Positions 1 through 7,971 of a DNA stretch of 64,000 nucleotides are shown here, piece after piece. The DNA lies in assembly GCF_902364365.1 (NCBI RefSeq), contig NZ_CABJDN010000008.1, forward strand, positions 176,542 through 240,541, in the 5' to 3' direction. The translations under genes and the position numbers were made by a program. How positions within the stretch are numbered: the stretch's first letter is position 1; the number at the start of each line of letters is the position of its first letter. Source of the DNA: Bacteroides intestinalis (GTDB lineage Bacteria > Bacteroidota > Bacteroidia > Bacteroidales > Bacteroidaceae). The notes under the pieces were generated by a model. It made no database searches. It saw only the letters and a list, made by a program, of their open reading frames with translations, and was not told where the DNA came from.

Positions 1-440
1 GTCTGACCATTAATCAGATCAATATGTCTTCTATGTACGTTACATAAACCTATATATTTAGCCAGTCCACGTTGTTTTATTTTAATGAATGACTCCCATG
101 TATTAATAAAATACTCAGGTTGTGGCCAATGAATATAAAGAATATCAAAATAATCAAGATTCATTAAGCATAAGGCCTTTTCTACATATTTATCTATACA
201 CCCTTTCGTTGCATACATTTGCCATGAATCAATTTTGTCACTAATCCAAATTTCACTTCTATCGACTTGATACTTAAATAAATTTTTGTTAATAATATTT
301 CCTAATATCTTTTCCGTACCATAGCTAGGAGCAGTGTCAAAGCCATAAACATGTTCTTGAAAAGCTGTTTCTACAACCTTTGCTAAATTAGGTGAATTCT
401 GATATGTGCCTAAAAATAAAGCAGGAATATTACTTACCAT
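1..440 (-). CDS. Aldo/keto reductase, 3' part beyond window
   Basis: Probable NADPH-dependent aldo/keto reductase of the capsule locus. Translating the minus strand from the ATG at 440 gives an open frame to the window edge (about 146 residues), opening MVSNIPALFLGTYQ. GFDTAPSYGTEKILG is the family's catalytic Asp/Tyr segment (fDTA..YG.E) and YFDILYIHWPQPE is the central TIM-barrel strand (D.l.iHwP). The C-terminal half, including the cofactor-binding end, lies outside the window. It overlaps the cytidylyltransferase stop by 11 bases, so translation is probably coupled. The substrate is unknown; making or reducing a capsule sugar or polyol precursor is inferred from position only. Confidence 0.8.
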   Translation of the reverse strand, partial: MVSNIPALFLGTYQNSPNLAKVVETAFQEHVYGFDTAPSYGTEKILGNIINKNLFKYQVDRSEIWISDKIDSWQMYATKGCIDKYVEKALCLMNLDYFDILYIHWPQPEYFINTWESFIKIKQRGLAKYIGLCNVHRRHIDLINGQ

Positions 441-852
441 ATTTTATTTCATCAGCTATTTTTGAAGAACTTATTCCTTTCGTATGAGAAATATAAACAA
501 TATCAACTCCTATTTCTTTGAATTTAACTTCATAATCATTATATAAATCAGAACCTTTCCAATCATCTCCATGAAACATTACATCAAAATGAAGTTTAGA
601 CCAAGCTTGATATTTATCCATAGATAACTGAGGCACAACTTGATCAACATATCTAATGGACTTTACTATTTCCATACGTTCTCTAAAAGGAATAACAGGG
701 ACTTTATGTTTATAATTTTGAACCACTTCATCAGTACTCACACCGACAATTAAAAAATCACACATCTCTTTCGATTTTTTCAAAATATTGAGATGCCCTA
801 TATGAAACAAATCAAATGTTCCAGTCGTATATCCAATTTTATATTTTTTCAT
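430..852 (-). CDS. Glycerol-3-phosphate cytidylyltransferase-like protein
   Basis: 140 residues, close to the TagD family length (about 130). The nucleotidyltransferase signature is complete: GYTTGTFDLFHIGHLN near the N-terminus with HxGH at residues 17-20, and ISSSKI near residues 127-132 as the second CTP-binding motif. The family joins CTP to a phosphorylated polyol such as glycerol 3-phosphate, giving a CDP-activated precursor for surface polymers. It starts at 852, where its ATG shares a base with the wecB stop, and is followed at once by the aldo/keto reductase, so the three genes form a tight operon. The exact acceptor (glycerol, ribitol or another phosphate) cannot be told from sequence. 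Confidence 0.82.
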   Translation of the reverse strand: MKKYKIGYTTGTFDLFHIGHLNILKKSKEMCDFLIVGVSTDEVVQNYKHKVPVIPFRERMEIVKSIRYVDQVVPQLSMDKYQAWSKLHFDVMFHGDDWKGSDLYNDYEVKFKEIGVDIVYISHTKGISSSKIADEIKYGK

Positions 853-2009
853 TATTTGCTGAGTAATGTCTCTAAAATTCTACTACAAGCTTTTCCATCA
901 CCATAGGGATTTACAGCACAACTCATATTATTATATAATTCCTCACACTCTAATAGTTCTGAAACATTATCAATAATGGTATCATAATTGGTACCTACCA
1001 ATTTTACAGTACCAGCTTCAATAGCCTCTGGACGCTCTGTCGTATCACGCATAACAAGAACTGGTTTTCCAAGACTAGGTGCTTCTTCCTGTATACCACC
1101 ACTATCCGTCAATACAATATTTGACTTTTCCATCAAATATACAAAGCTGAGATATTCCAGCGGTTCTATAAAAAATATATTTCCAAGATTACTAAGTTCA
1201 CTTCCAAAGACTTCATGAATGGGTTTACGGACATTAGGATTCAGATGCATAGGATAAACAAAATCCACATCGGGATATTTTCTAGCTACTTCTTTGATCG
1301 CCATGCAGATATTAACAAAACCATTACCAAAATTTTCCCGACGATGACCTGTGATAAGTACAAGCTTCTTACCGTTATCTAACCGATTAACATTATAACC
1401 TAATTTATATAATTCATTACTCAATTTGAAAGTAAGTATATTACTATTTTTTATCTTTTCAACAACCCAATATAGTGCATCTATAACAGTGTTACCCGTG
1501 ACTATTATCTTATTATTATCGATATTTTCGTTGAGCAGATTATCACGACTTCGAAGAGTCGGCGCAAAATTATACGTAGCAATACGACTTGTTATCTGCC
1601 TATTCATCTCCTCAGGCCATGGGCTATATATATTATGGGTACGCAAACCTGCTTCAACGTGACCAACAGGGATTTGTTGATAGAATGCTGCCAAAGCGGC
1701 AGCAGTTGATGTTGTAGTATCACCATGAACAAGAACAATCTCAGGTTTTACCTCCCTCAGAACATTACGCATACCAAGAAGCACCCGACCTGTTACATCA
1801 TACAAATCCTGACCTTGCTTCATGATGTTCAAATCGTAGTCAGGCTTGATATCGAAGATATCTAATACTTGATCGAGCATTTCGCGGTGTTGTCCCGTTA
1901 CACACACTACAGTCTTAAAATTCTTTGCACTCTTTTGAAACTCCTTTACTAATGGTGCCATTTTTATTGCTTCTGGTCGTGTACCAAAAACAAGCATTAT
2001 AGTTTTCAT
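852..2009 (-). CDS. wecB: UDP-N-acetylglucosamine 2-epimerase (non-hydrolysing)
   Basis: 385 residues, the usual length for WecB. It interconverts UDP-GlcNAc and UDP-ManNAc in the cytoplasm and supplies ManNAc-type sugars for surface polysaccharide. Visible signatures: GTRPEAIKMAPL at residues 9-20, a GDTTTSTAAALAAF segment near 95, GHVEAGLRT near 118, HRRENFG near 222 and the C-terminal DSGGIQEEAPSLGKPVL nucleotide-binding stretch. It lies between a DUF1919 gene (141-base gap) and the cytidylyltransferase (1-base overlap) in the capsule operon. All expected motifs are intact. Confidence 0.95.
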   Translation of the reverse strand: MKTIMLVFGTRPEAIKMAPLVKEFQKSAKNFKTVVCVTGQHREMLDQVLDIFDIKPDYDLNIMKQGQDLYDVTGRVLLGMRNVLREVKPEIVLVHGDTTTSTAAALAAFYQQIPVGHVEAGLRTHNIYSPWPEEMNRQITSRIATYNFAPTLRSRDNLLNENIDNNKIIVTGNTVIDALYWVVEKIKNSNILTFKLSNELYKLGYNVNRLDNGKKLVLITGHRRENFGNGFVNICMAIKEVARKYPDVDFVYPMHLNPNVRKPIHEVFGSELSNLGNIFFIEPLEYLSFVYLMEKSNIVLTDSGGIQEEAPSLGKPVLVMRDTTERPEAIEAGTVKLVGTNYDTIIDNVSELLECEELYNNMSCAVNPYGDGKACSRILETLLSK

Positions 2010-2149
2010 ATATATTACTTATTATTTTTCATCTTATAGAATTTATATCTGGCTAATTACGAAAAATTAGTCTTAAGAGAAATTACTAACATTATTCAAT
2101 GTATGGCAATTTTTAATTTGGATGAGTTTAATTATATACAGATATTTTT

Positions 2150-2806
2150 TCAAACAAAAGGACACCTTTCTAAATGTGCTAACATATATTTATAAATTAA
2201 GCTCAATCGTGCAGGAGCATTAACAAAGCCCTGTTTCTCCATTTCTTTCATATAAATAGTATTTTCTATTTTATAATTATGGGCAGTAAAAAAGATTTTA
2301 TTATTATAAGGTAATTGAGAAAAGCATTCTATATCTTTTTGTGAACAACTATCCAACTCACTTCCAATAACTAACATTTTATTTACATTAATTCGCTGAC
2401 ATCGTCTATTCCACTTCTCCCTTGCCTCTGTTTCATCGTAATAATGTAAAAACTCTATTTCAACTTCATCTATTCCATCACTCAATACCCCAATAAGATA
2501 TTTTTTCTTGCTTTGCAAATACCTAATTCTACCTAATTCGTATTTAGACTTTTCTTTAAACTCCAAAGGTATATGAATCCATTTATCAATATTCTCTAAA
2601 AATCTTATATAATCTGGATAAAAAAAATAAAGACCTACCGTTGGAGAATTGTATTGAATTCCAATATCTTGGCACATTAATCCTGACAAACAATTATTAG
2701 TTATTATACTAATATCATGAGGTAATAATAAAGACAGCTTATCAATATACGACTTTCTATATCTTCTTTCAATGTGTTTTTTTAGTTTTTTAACAGTATA
2801 AATCAT
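2150..2806 (-). CDS. DUF1919 family capsule-locus protein
   Basis: 218 residues. The sequence matches the DUF1919 pattern as I know it: an early ISIITNNCLSGL block, IQYNSPTVGLYFF, DYIRFLENI, then FLHYYDETEAREKWNRR followed by RINVNKM. This family sits in exopolysaccharide loci and is often named as a polysaccharide biosynthesis protein, but its reaction is not established. The conserved Asn/Cys and Tyr/Lys-Trp-Arg blocks suggest a soluble enzyme; no signal peptide or membrane segment is seen. Base composition is AT-rich like the rest of the capsule locus, which fits horizontally exchanged capsule DNA. Confidence 0.75.
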   Translation of the reverse strand: MIYTVKKLKKHIERRYRKSYIDKLSLLLPHDISIITNNCLSGLMCQDIGIQYNSPTVGLYFFYPDYIRFLENIDKWIHIPLEFKEKSKYELGRIRYLQSKKKYLIGVLSDGIDEVEIEFLHYYDETEAREKWNRRCQRINVNKMLVIGSELDSCSQKDIECFSQLPYNNKIFFTAHNYKIENTIYMKEMEKQGFVNAPARLSLIYKYMLAHLERCPFV

Positions 2807-3216
2807 AAGTCAATTAATAATCATAGAATATTTATAATAATCGAATAAAAAATCAAGTATTCATTGTATAGTTAGTGGATATATAGCTAGCATCTCAACC
2901 TAAAATTCAAATTAACGTAGTCCAATTTCCGGCTCATATATTCTCTACTATTAAACCATTTTAATCACATATAAGACTAAAGTTTATCCTCCTCAATACC
3001 ACAGGCTCTATATAAAAAATCATATCTGTAAACTGAAATATCATATATTAAAGAGTTCTTTATTGATGAATAAATCAAAGCATCGATCTATATTAAAGTA
3101 AAATAGTCTCAAAGCACAAAAACGAGAAATAAAAGTAATTGGATGTTTCTAACTAATTATACAAATTCTCCGTTAAATACGTCTGGTTCAATTCTTGTAA
3201 TCCAGATTTTCCCTTT
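2807..3216. other. AT-rich intergenic stretch without a gene
   Basis: About 410 bases between upxZ and the DUF1919 gene. I see no convincing coding frame, hairpin or promoter. A minus-strand frame at 3153-3371 only shadows the end of upxZ. It may be the junction between the conserved regulatory head of the capsule operon and its exchangeable biosynthetic cassette (inference). Confidence 0.5.
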
Positions 3217-3705
3217 TCATTCATCAATATACTCCCATGGATAAGGGTTGTCAACCACATTTTGAAATTCTGCAATAGCTTCATATTGTTCAAGAGTAAG
3301 CTTTGTAGAATCCCATAAAGCAATAATCGAATGAGCTTCGTCAGCCAAAGCCTCATCAAATACTTCACCATAGCAGGCAGTGAGCAGACGAAGTTTCAAC
3401 AACGAGGCTGGAAGAGCATCAAGAATGTTCCAGCAACGATCCAAAACTTCCTGAACATGCTTCTGCTTTTCACCGTGATCAATAAACGAGGCACTATAAC
3501 CCATCAGCAGTGCAAGACAGACATTTGTCTGTTCTTCAGTAGTAGAACCTTTAGCGCCAGAGTTATACAAAGCCGTGGTCAAACGATAAACTTCACCATT
3601 ACGACGGGAAAGGTCATCGCTATAGACCGGACTCCCGTCCATACCTAAATACATCAGTTCGTGCGCTGCACGCTGAAGAGCAAATGTTTCTTCGGAAAGA
3701 GTCAT
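3217..3705 (-). CDS. upxZ: UpxZ-family inhibitor of capsule antitermination
   Basis: 162 residues, the normal UpxZ size and position directly after upxY. It opens MTLSEETFALQRAAHELMYL and has the family's NPYPWEYIDE end. In Bacteroides fragilis, UpxZ proteins block the UpxY antiterminators of other capsule loci, so that one capsule dominates in a cell. No catalytic motif or membrane segment is seen; it is a mostly helical soluble protein. The 55-base gap after upxY supports co-transcription. The family call is firm; which UpxY proteins it inhibits is not visible here. Confidence 0.9.
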   Translation of the reverse strand: MTLSEETFALQRAAHELMYLGMDGSPVYSDDLSRRNGEVYRLTTALYNSGAKGSTTEEQTNVCLALLMGYSASFIDHGEKQKHVQEVLDRCWNILDALPASLLKLRLLTACYGEVFDEALADEAHSIIALWDSTKLTLEQYEAIAEFQNVVDNPYPWEYIDE

Positions 3706-3760
3706 AACTATTTATGATTTCAAATTTATGATTTACCAGCCAGCAAATGACAGCTGTTAA

Positions 3761-4297
3761 TTATTCGATTACTTCTATAAGATCCGGATGGATAGTCGCC
3801 ATAGCAACAGCAATAACACCTTGTACTTCGATGACCACACGACGATCGCGTGCACCTTTCACTTTCAAGAAAAGCCCCTCCTGCCCTTCAAAATCACCAC
3901 CAATGATGCGGACTCTGGTGCCTTTGGACAAATTCAGTTCATCGGGTTGGAAGTACAAGAGATGATCGTTGTAGGTACCGGCAACAGCGATGAAACGCTG
4001 CATCTCGTTGTCGGGGATAATTATTTTCTGACCACTGCGAGTATCAGTTATGTATTGCAAGTATGTGAGCTGTGATTTAACACGCTTCACTTCAGAAGGA
4101 CAGGCATGAACAAAAACCAGATTATGAACGACGGGCACTAAAACACGAACTTTTTTGCCTTTCTTTATACTAATCTTATATTGCATCGGAATAAAGCAAC
4201 CTAACTTTTCTTTTTCAAGTAGTCGCATAGCATCCAACTCCCTGCGATAAGTAGCACGCATGGCATACCATATTTCGCTCTCTTTCTCCACTTCCAT
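3761..4297 (-). CDS. upxY: UpxY-family NusG-like transcription antiterminator
   Basis: 178 residues, first gene of the capsule operon. The N-terminal half is a NusG-type domain (WYAMRATYRRELDAMRLLE, then PVVHNLVFVHA), and the C-terminal half carries a KOW-like segment (KGTRVRIIGGDFEGQEGLF). UpxY proteins act on RNA polymerase in the leader of their own capsule operon and stop early termination. The roughly 200-base leader upstream of the ATG at 4297 is the expected place of action. The gene can be transcribed from the invertible promoter only when that element is flipped relative to this assembly. Confidence 0.93.
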   Translation of the reverse strand: MEVEKESEIWYAMRATYRRELDAMRLLEKEKLGCFIPMQYKISIKKGKKVRVLVPVVHNLVFVHACPSEVKRVKSQLTYLQYITDTRSGQKIIIPDNEMQRFIAVAGTYNDHLLYFQPDELNLSKGTRVRIIGGDFEGQEGLFLKVKGARDRRVVIEVQGVIAVAMATIHPDLIEVIE

Positions 4298-4498
4298 TTT
4301 ATGATTATTTCAGAAAAGGGTGTTCTCTCGGGGCTTTGAATTCCTTGCATACACTTGAAATTCAACCATTTGCGAACGCTTTATGTAGAATATAGCAAGC
4401 TTTGCGTCCTTCTTGCCTACAGATTTTCTATAGCAGTTCATTACCTTACAGGTAAAAAGCTATAAACGAACCAGTCACAAACAAAAAATGTCTTTTAG
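4298..4498 (-). promoter_or_regulatory. Capsule operon untranslated leader (UpxY target region)
   Basis: Gene-free minus-strand DNA between upxY and the left inverted repeat. When the promoter points left, this would be an mRNA leader of about 200 nt, the region through which UpxY antitermination works in B. fragilis (known for the family). A short hairpin, TTACC at 4441-4445 with GGTAA at 4451-4455, could be a pause site. The exact recognition element is not identifiable by eye. Confidence 0.55.
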
Positions 4499-4516
4499 AC
4501 GTTCGTTTAATGGACG
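4499..4516 (+). repeat. Left inverted repeat of invertible promoter
   Basis: Reads ACGTTCGTTTAATGGACG, the exact reverse complement of 4690-4707. The outward base (4498) differs between arms (G here, A opposite), the next one pairs again. Confidence 0.92.
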
Positions 4517-4658
4517 TCAATTATTTTTAAAAGTGGGAGATGAAGAAAACAATAAAATGAATAGATGTTAACTGATATTTTCACTCCCATCTTATTGCTC
4601 ATAATCAGAATATTATCGTATAAAAGAAGTAATCACAAGAAGATTTTTTATCAAACAT

Positions 4659-4689
4659 TTTGTCGTTTCCAAAAACACCTCTATCTTTG
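4659..4689 (+). promoter_or_regulatory. Capsule-type promoter, currently facing right
   Basis: TTTG at 4659-4662, 19-nt spacer, TATCTTTG at 4682-4689: an exact Bacteroides -33/-7 pair. It directs transcription across the right repeat toward the plus-strand genes at 4887 and 5475. No comparable match faces left inside the element or in the leader, so the capsule operon is probably off in this assembly. Confidence 0.85.
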
Positions 4690-4707
4690 CGTCCATTAAA
4701 CGAACGT
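4690..4707 (-). repeat. Right inverted repeat of invertible promoter
   Basis: Reads CGTCCATTAAACGAACGT on the plus strand, the reverse complement of 4499-4516. It starts directly after the last base of the -7 element at 4689, so the transcript would begin inside the repeat. Confidence 0.92.
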
Positions 4708-4886
4708 TTTTTAAACAGCTTCAAAAACGAAGTTACCAATCTTATTTACAGCTATTTGAATCCAACAAAAAATCACATTCTTTTCACTTTTCTTCCCCCC
4801 ATTATCATATCTGAACTTTATTTTCTACTTTTGCAACATTTTTAACTGTGAATATCAGTTAAATATTTAATTAAAATTTATTCAAT

Positions 4887-5295
4887 ATGAAAGATTTAAA
4901 AAAAAGAGAATCAGAATGGATCTGACACAAAGAAAAGGTCACATCAAGTTGAAAATCAGAGAAAAAGCAGTAACAGAACAGTAAGCAGAATTAGTATAGT
5001 CGACGAAAATTTACTGGCTGAACGGTATTATGCAGGTGCAAAAACTCACATGTATGTAGGAGTTCTAAGAAGTTTCAAATTAGGCTATTTCAGAGGCCTA
5101 AATATCAACACCATAAGCGATTTGGGAATGCATTTACACGAATCGGGTGATGGCTTAAAACACGAAAAAGGAGAAGATATTCCACTGGAACTAAGCAGTT
5201 TAATGACAGAACTAAGAAAGATCTGGGCAGTGATACAAAAGGAAGATACGGAACACATAGACCCCTATGGATATGATGTAAGGATAAATCATTGA
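4887..5295 (+). pseudogene. Small ORF with disrupted 5' end, unknown function
   Basis: The clear coding part runs from the in-frame ATG at 5050 to 5295 (81 residues, opening MYVGVLRSFKLGYFRGLN), but the same frame is open back to 4900 and adds a plausible stretch including VSRISIVDENLLAERYYAG. An ATG at 4887 reads MKDLKK and then meets a stop within 13 codons; one base fewer in the A8 tract at 4898-4905 would join it to the long frame. A short frame from 4916 also looks protein-like before its stop at 4982. I do not recognise a family. It lies downstream of the capsule promoter in its present orientation. The simple alternative is an intact gene starting at 5050. Confidence 0.45.
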
Positions 5296-5318
5296 TAGTT
5301 TACTCCAAAGAAAGGACA

Positions 5319-5326
5319 TAACTTTG
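5319..5326 (+). promoter_or_regulatory. Possible promoter -7 element (TAACTTTG)
   Basis: TAACTTTG matches the -7 consensus, but no good TTTG lies at the right distance upstream. Transcription would start near 5332 and include the hairpin repeats before the gene at 5475. Confidence 0.4.
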
Positions 5327-5347
5327 CCCCGTCAACCTGACAGTGGA

Positions 5348-5424
5348 AGGGCTACACCCTTTCACCCGGATGGTGTAGCCCTAAGCATAAAAGGGTGTAG
5401 CTATCCGAAGCAAAGGGTGTAGCC
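5348..5424 (+). repeat. 22-bp-spaced GGTGTAGC repeats with one inverted copy
   Basis: GGTGTAGC begins at 5372, 5394 and 5416, exactly 22 bases apart. A reverse copy (AGGGCTACACCCT) is at 5348-5360. The reverse arm can pair with any of the three direct copies, giving mutually exclusive hairpins in a leader RNA; the nearest pairing (5348-5358 with 5372-5382) is 11 bp and perfect. Function unknown. Confidence 0.8.
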
Positions 5425-5474
5425 ATCACAGAAGGTTGATTATAAACAATTTACAAATAACTAAAAGTACAAAA

Positions 5475-5837
5475 ATGGAAAAACAAAAGTTGGGGCACCA
5501 ACAGAAGTATGTAACGAAAAATGAGAGAGTAGAGAATCTATGGAAAAAACTTATCAGGCAAGAAACCGATTTATCCGAAGAAACCATTGCATGGATGACC
5601 CTACGCATCCGACAGTTGACCGAGTACATGCCATACGGATGTGCGCTGATAGCCTACAGAAAACAAAATGGCGAATTCTACATGGCAAGAGGAACACTTA
5701 TTTATTATGAATCCGATTTCCATCAGAAATATGATATTGAGCGCATCAAAAACCATGTAGCATACTGGGATATGGAACAGCAAGGATGGAGGACTTTCCA
5801 GATTGAAAACTTCTTGGAATGGAGACCGATTGTTTAA
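5475..5837 (+). CDS. DUF2693 (WYL_2, SH3-barrel-like) small protein
   Basis: 120 residues from the ATG at 5475 (MEKQKLGHQQ); a longer frame from 5436 lacks support. The C-terminal half (CALIAYRKQNGEFYMARGTL, then VAYWDMEQQGWRTFQIENFL) follows the pattern I associate with DUF2693/WYL_2, a small Sm- or SH3-like beta-barrel often found in Bacteroides mobile and accessory DNA. No membrane segment or signal peptide. It lies 30 bases upstream of the DUF4373 gene and behind a repeat-bearing leader. Its molecular role is not known. Confidence 0.6.
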   Translation: MEKQKLGHQQKYVTKNERVENLWKKLIRQETDLSEETIAWMTLRIRQLTEYMPYGCALIAYRKQNGEFYMARGTLIYYESDFHQKYDIERIKNHVAYWDMEQQGWRTFQIENFLEWRPIV

Positions 5838-5867
5838 ATGAAGAATGAAAATTAAGAATGAAGAATT

Positions 5868-6569
5868 ATGGATTCATATTTATTACATGATGCCAATGCA
5901 GGCAATAACTTTAAAATTATGATGATGATACAAAAAGAAGGAATGAAAGGATATGGCATCTACTGGATGCTGCTTGAATTCCTGAGGTTACAGAACGGAT
6001 ATAAAGCCGATCTGAGGGTACTGCCTATCCTGGCACAAAAGATGAGAGTGACAGTGACTACCTCGAAGCGAATTATCTACAATTATAAACTCTTTGAGGT
6101 GGACGATACAGCCTTTTCATCGCCCGGGCTTATCCTGCGGATGAGACCACTGGAAGCCAAGCGCGAAGCGAACAGAGAGGCAGGCAAGCATGGAGGACTG
6201 GCTAACCAACAGAAAATCAGAGATGCAAAGGCAGGCAACGCTTTAGCAACAAATAAAGAGAATAAAGAAAATAAAACAGACCCCTCTATATCTCCCCAAG
6301 GGGAGACAGTGAAGAATGAGGAGATTCTTCTTGTTCCTCCAGAGTATGCACTCAACAGGCAGACGCACAACTACGAAGGATTGATAGCAGAATTGGAACG
6401 GCAAAAAGTTGCATCCATAAAAGAGAAAAACGCCATTCTCAGACTGACGGACTTCGGAAGATTGGGAGGCAAAATTTGGAAAATCATCTATGACATCAAC
6501 AGTTCACCACAGATGAAGGCACGGATTATTATGCCGGGAAAATATATCTTAAAGCTACTGCAGAACTAA
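5868..6569 (+). CDS. DUF4373 (Lin1244/Lin1753-like) protein
   Basis: 233 residues. The N-terminal 95 residues (HDANAGNNFKIMMMIQKEGM, then GYGIYWMLLEFLR) are the Lin1244/Lin1753-like domain, DUF4373, found at the start of phage and conjugative-element replication-type proteins. A polar linker rich in Lys, Asn and Glu (about 105-145) separates it from a helical C-terminal part. Genes of this family commonly sit beside UpxY capsule loci in Bacteroides (from memory). A winged-helix DNA-binding role is plausible but unproven here. It ends at the terminator at 6578-6612. Confidence 0.75.
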   Translation: MDSYLLHDANAGNNFKIMMMIQKEGMKGYGIYWMLLEFLRLQNGYKADLRVLPILAQKMRVTVTTSKRIIYNYKLFEVDDTAFSSPGLILRMRPLEAKREANREAGKHGGLANQQKIRDAKAGNALATNKENKENKTDPSISPQGETVKNEEILLVPPEYALNRQTHNYEGLIAELERQKVASIKEKNAILRLTDFGRLGGKIWKIIYDINSSPQMKARIIMPGKYILKLLQN

Positions 6570-6577
6570 ATGATCTC

Positions 6578-6612
6578 AAAAAGGTTAGCTCTCCCCCAAG
6601 AGCAACCTTTTT
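6578..6612 (+). terminator. Intrinsic terminator after DUF4373 gene
   Basis: Stem AAAAAGGTT plus GCTC (6578-6591, one bulged A) pairs with GAGC plus AACCTTTTT (6600-6612), loop of 8 nt. It ends the plus-strand accessory operon. Confidence 0.75.
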
Positions 6613-6671
6613 ACTATTTTCAAATCAATCAAGTTCAAACTGCTTTCTTTTATAAACAAAAATATCTAGAT

Positions 6672-6727
6672 TTTGCTTTCTGCTTTAAACAAATATCCAG
6701 CTAATTTGCTTTTTACTTTAAACAAAT
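6672..6727 (+). repeat. Two 23-bp direct repeats in the ATPase promoter
   Basis: Copies at 6672-6694 and 6705-6727 differ at two positions and start exactly 33 bp apart (TTTGCTTT..., ending CTTTAAACAAAT). The second begins with the likely -33 TTTG. They may be a tandem regulator site. Confidence 0.75.
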
Positions 6728-6738
6728 TCGTATATTTG
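6705..6738 (+). promoter_or_regulatory. Probable promoter of the AAA ATPase gene
   Basis: TTTG at 6705-6708 and TATATTTG at 6731-6738 with a 22-nt spacer, slightly longer than the usual 19-21. The start codon follows 20 nt after the -7 element. Confidence 0.6.
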
Positions 6739-6758
6739 CTACATAAATCACTTTGAAT

Positions 6759-7958
6759 ATGGATAGCCTGTTTTTAAAGCAAGAAAGAATGTTGGCGCAA
6801 ACAAGCACCAATATTGTAAGAGAGCTAATGAATAAGATTCATTGGAACAACCGCTTGATTGCCATCAGAGGTTCTCGCGGTGTAGGGAAAACAACTTTAA
6901 TGCTACAATACATCAAATTGAATTATTCACCCGGAAGCCGGATAGCTCTCTATTGTACACTCGACAGCATTTATTTCAGCAGTCACACATTACTGGAGCT
7001 TGTAGAAAAATTCTATCTTCAGGGAGGTAAACATCTGTTTCTGGACGAAGTTCATAAATACCCTACTTGGAGCAAAGAGCTTAAAGAAATCTATGATCTG
7101 TATCCATCTATGCAGATTGTCTTCAGCGGTTCATCCCTACTCAATATACTAAATGCAGATGCAGACCTTTCCAGAAGATGCCTGCCTTACAATATGTATG
7201 GCTTATCATTCCGCGAATTTTTGATGTTCTATAAGAATATTCGGATTCCGGTCGCTTCTTTAGAAGAAGTACTAAGGAATGCAGGCGAGATTTGCCAAGG
7301 CATTAACGAACAGTGCAGACCTGTACAAATGTTCAATGAGTATTTACATGACGGTTACTATCCATTCTTCACCGGCAACCGGGAAGATTACTACATGAAT
7401 ATTGAAAATGTAGTCAACTTCATCTTAGAACAGGAGATGCCTCTGTTGTGCGGAGTAGCTCCTGCCTACGTAAGAAAATTGAAAGCGCTATTGAGCATTT
7501 TGGCTTCATCTGTTCCTTATGAAGTCGATATCACCAAGCTGGCAGGGATTATAGGACTTACCAGAAACTCAGTGATTACTTATCTCCAAAATTTGGATCG
7601 TGCAGAACTGCTTAAATTACTGTATTCTGATCTCACCTCAGTTAAAAAGATGCAGAAACCGGACAAAATATATCTCCAGAACCCGAACTTGCTCTATGCC
7701 ATTGCTTCTACATCTGTACAGATTAGTACAGCAAGAGAGACTTTTGTAATGAGCCAGCTTTCGGTTAATCACGAAATAGAATACGGAAAAGCGCAGGGAG
7801 ATTTTGTTGTCGACCACAAATATACATTCGAAGTAGGAGGAGCAGACAAGACCTTCAAGCAGATTGCCGACCTACCGGATTCCTTTATTCTTGCTGATAA
7901 CATCGAATATGCCACAGGTAAAAAACTGCCTCTGTGGATAGTAGGATTAACGTATTAA
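6759..7958 (+). CDS. AAA family ATPase with DUF4143-type C-terminus
   Basis: 399 residues from the ATG at 6759; an upstream TTG at 6753 is less likely. Walker A is GSRGVGKTT with Lys at residue 44, Walker B is [11 protein letters not shown] near 90-100, followed by IVFSGSSLL (sensor 1-like). The C-terminal region has a winged-helix-like stretch ([19 protein letters not shown]) and a nuclease-fold-like end ([20 protein letters not shown]). This is the AAA_14 plus DUF4143 family, widespread in Bacteroidetes and of uncertain role. It is followed by ispE after 13 bases, so ispE may be read through from its repeat-bearing promoter. Confidence 0.85.
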   Translation: MDSLFLKQERMLAQTSTNIVRELMNKIHWNNRLIAIRGSRGVGKTTLMLQYIKLNYSPGSRIALYCTLDSIYFSSHTLLELVEKFYLQGGKHLFLDEVHKYPTWSKELKEIYDLYPSMQIVFSGSSLLNILNADADLSRRCLPYNMYGLSFREFLMFYKNIRIPVASLEEVLRNAGEICQGINEQCRPVQMFNEYLHDGYYPFFTGNREDYYMNIENVVNFILEQEMPLLCGVAPAYVRKLKALLSILASSVPYEVDITKLAGIIGLTRNSVITYLQNLDRAELLKLLYSDLTSVKKMQKPDKIYLQNPNLLYAIASTSVQISTARETFVMSQLSVNHEIEYGKAQGDFVVDHKYTFEVGGADKTFKQIADLPDSFILADNIEYATGKKLPLWIVGLTY

Positions 7959-7971
7959 AATAGAAAACACC

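Larger units (their letters stand above)
4499..4707. mobile_element. Invertible capsule promoter element
   Basis: A 173-base segment (4517-4689) bounded by perfect 18-bp inverted repeats at 4499-4516 and 4690-4707. One complete Bacteroides promoter lies inside, abutting the right repeat. Extending each repeat outward gives AGACGTTCGT on the left and AAACGTTCGT on the right (minus strand), which match the ARACGTWCGT core I recall for the Mpi serine invertase of B. fragilis. No serine invertase gene is in this window, so it would act in trans. In the orientation read here the promoter faces right, away from upxY. Confidence 0.88.

Noticed and set aside
4660..4845. 61-residue plus-strand frame at the capsule promoter
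   Set aside because: It covers the promoter and right inverted repeat and has no protein-like pattern.
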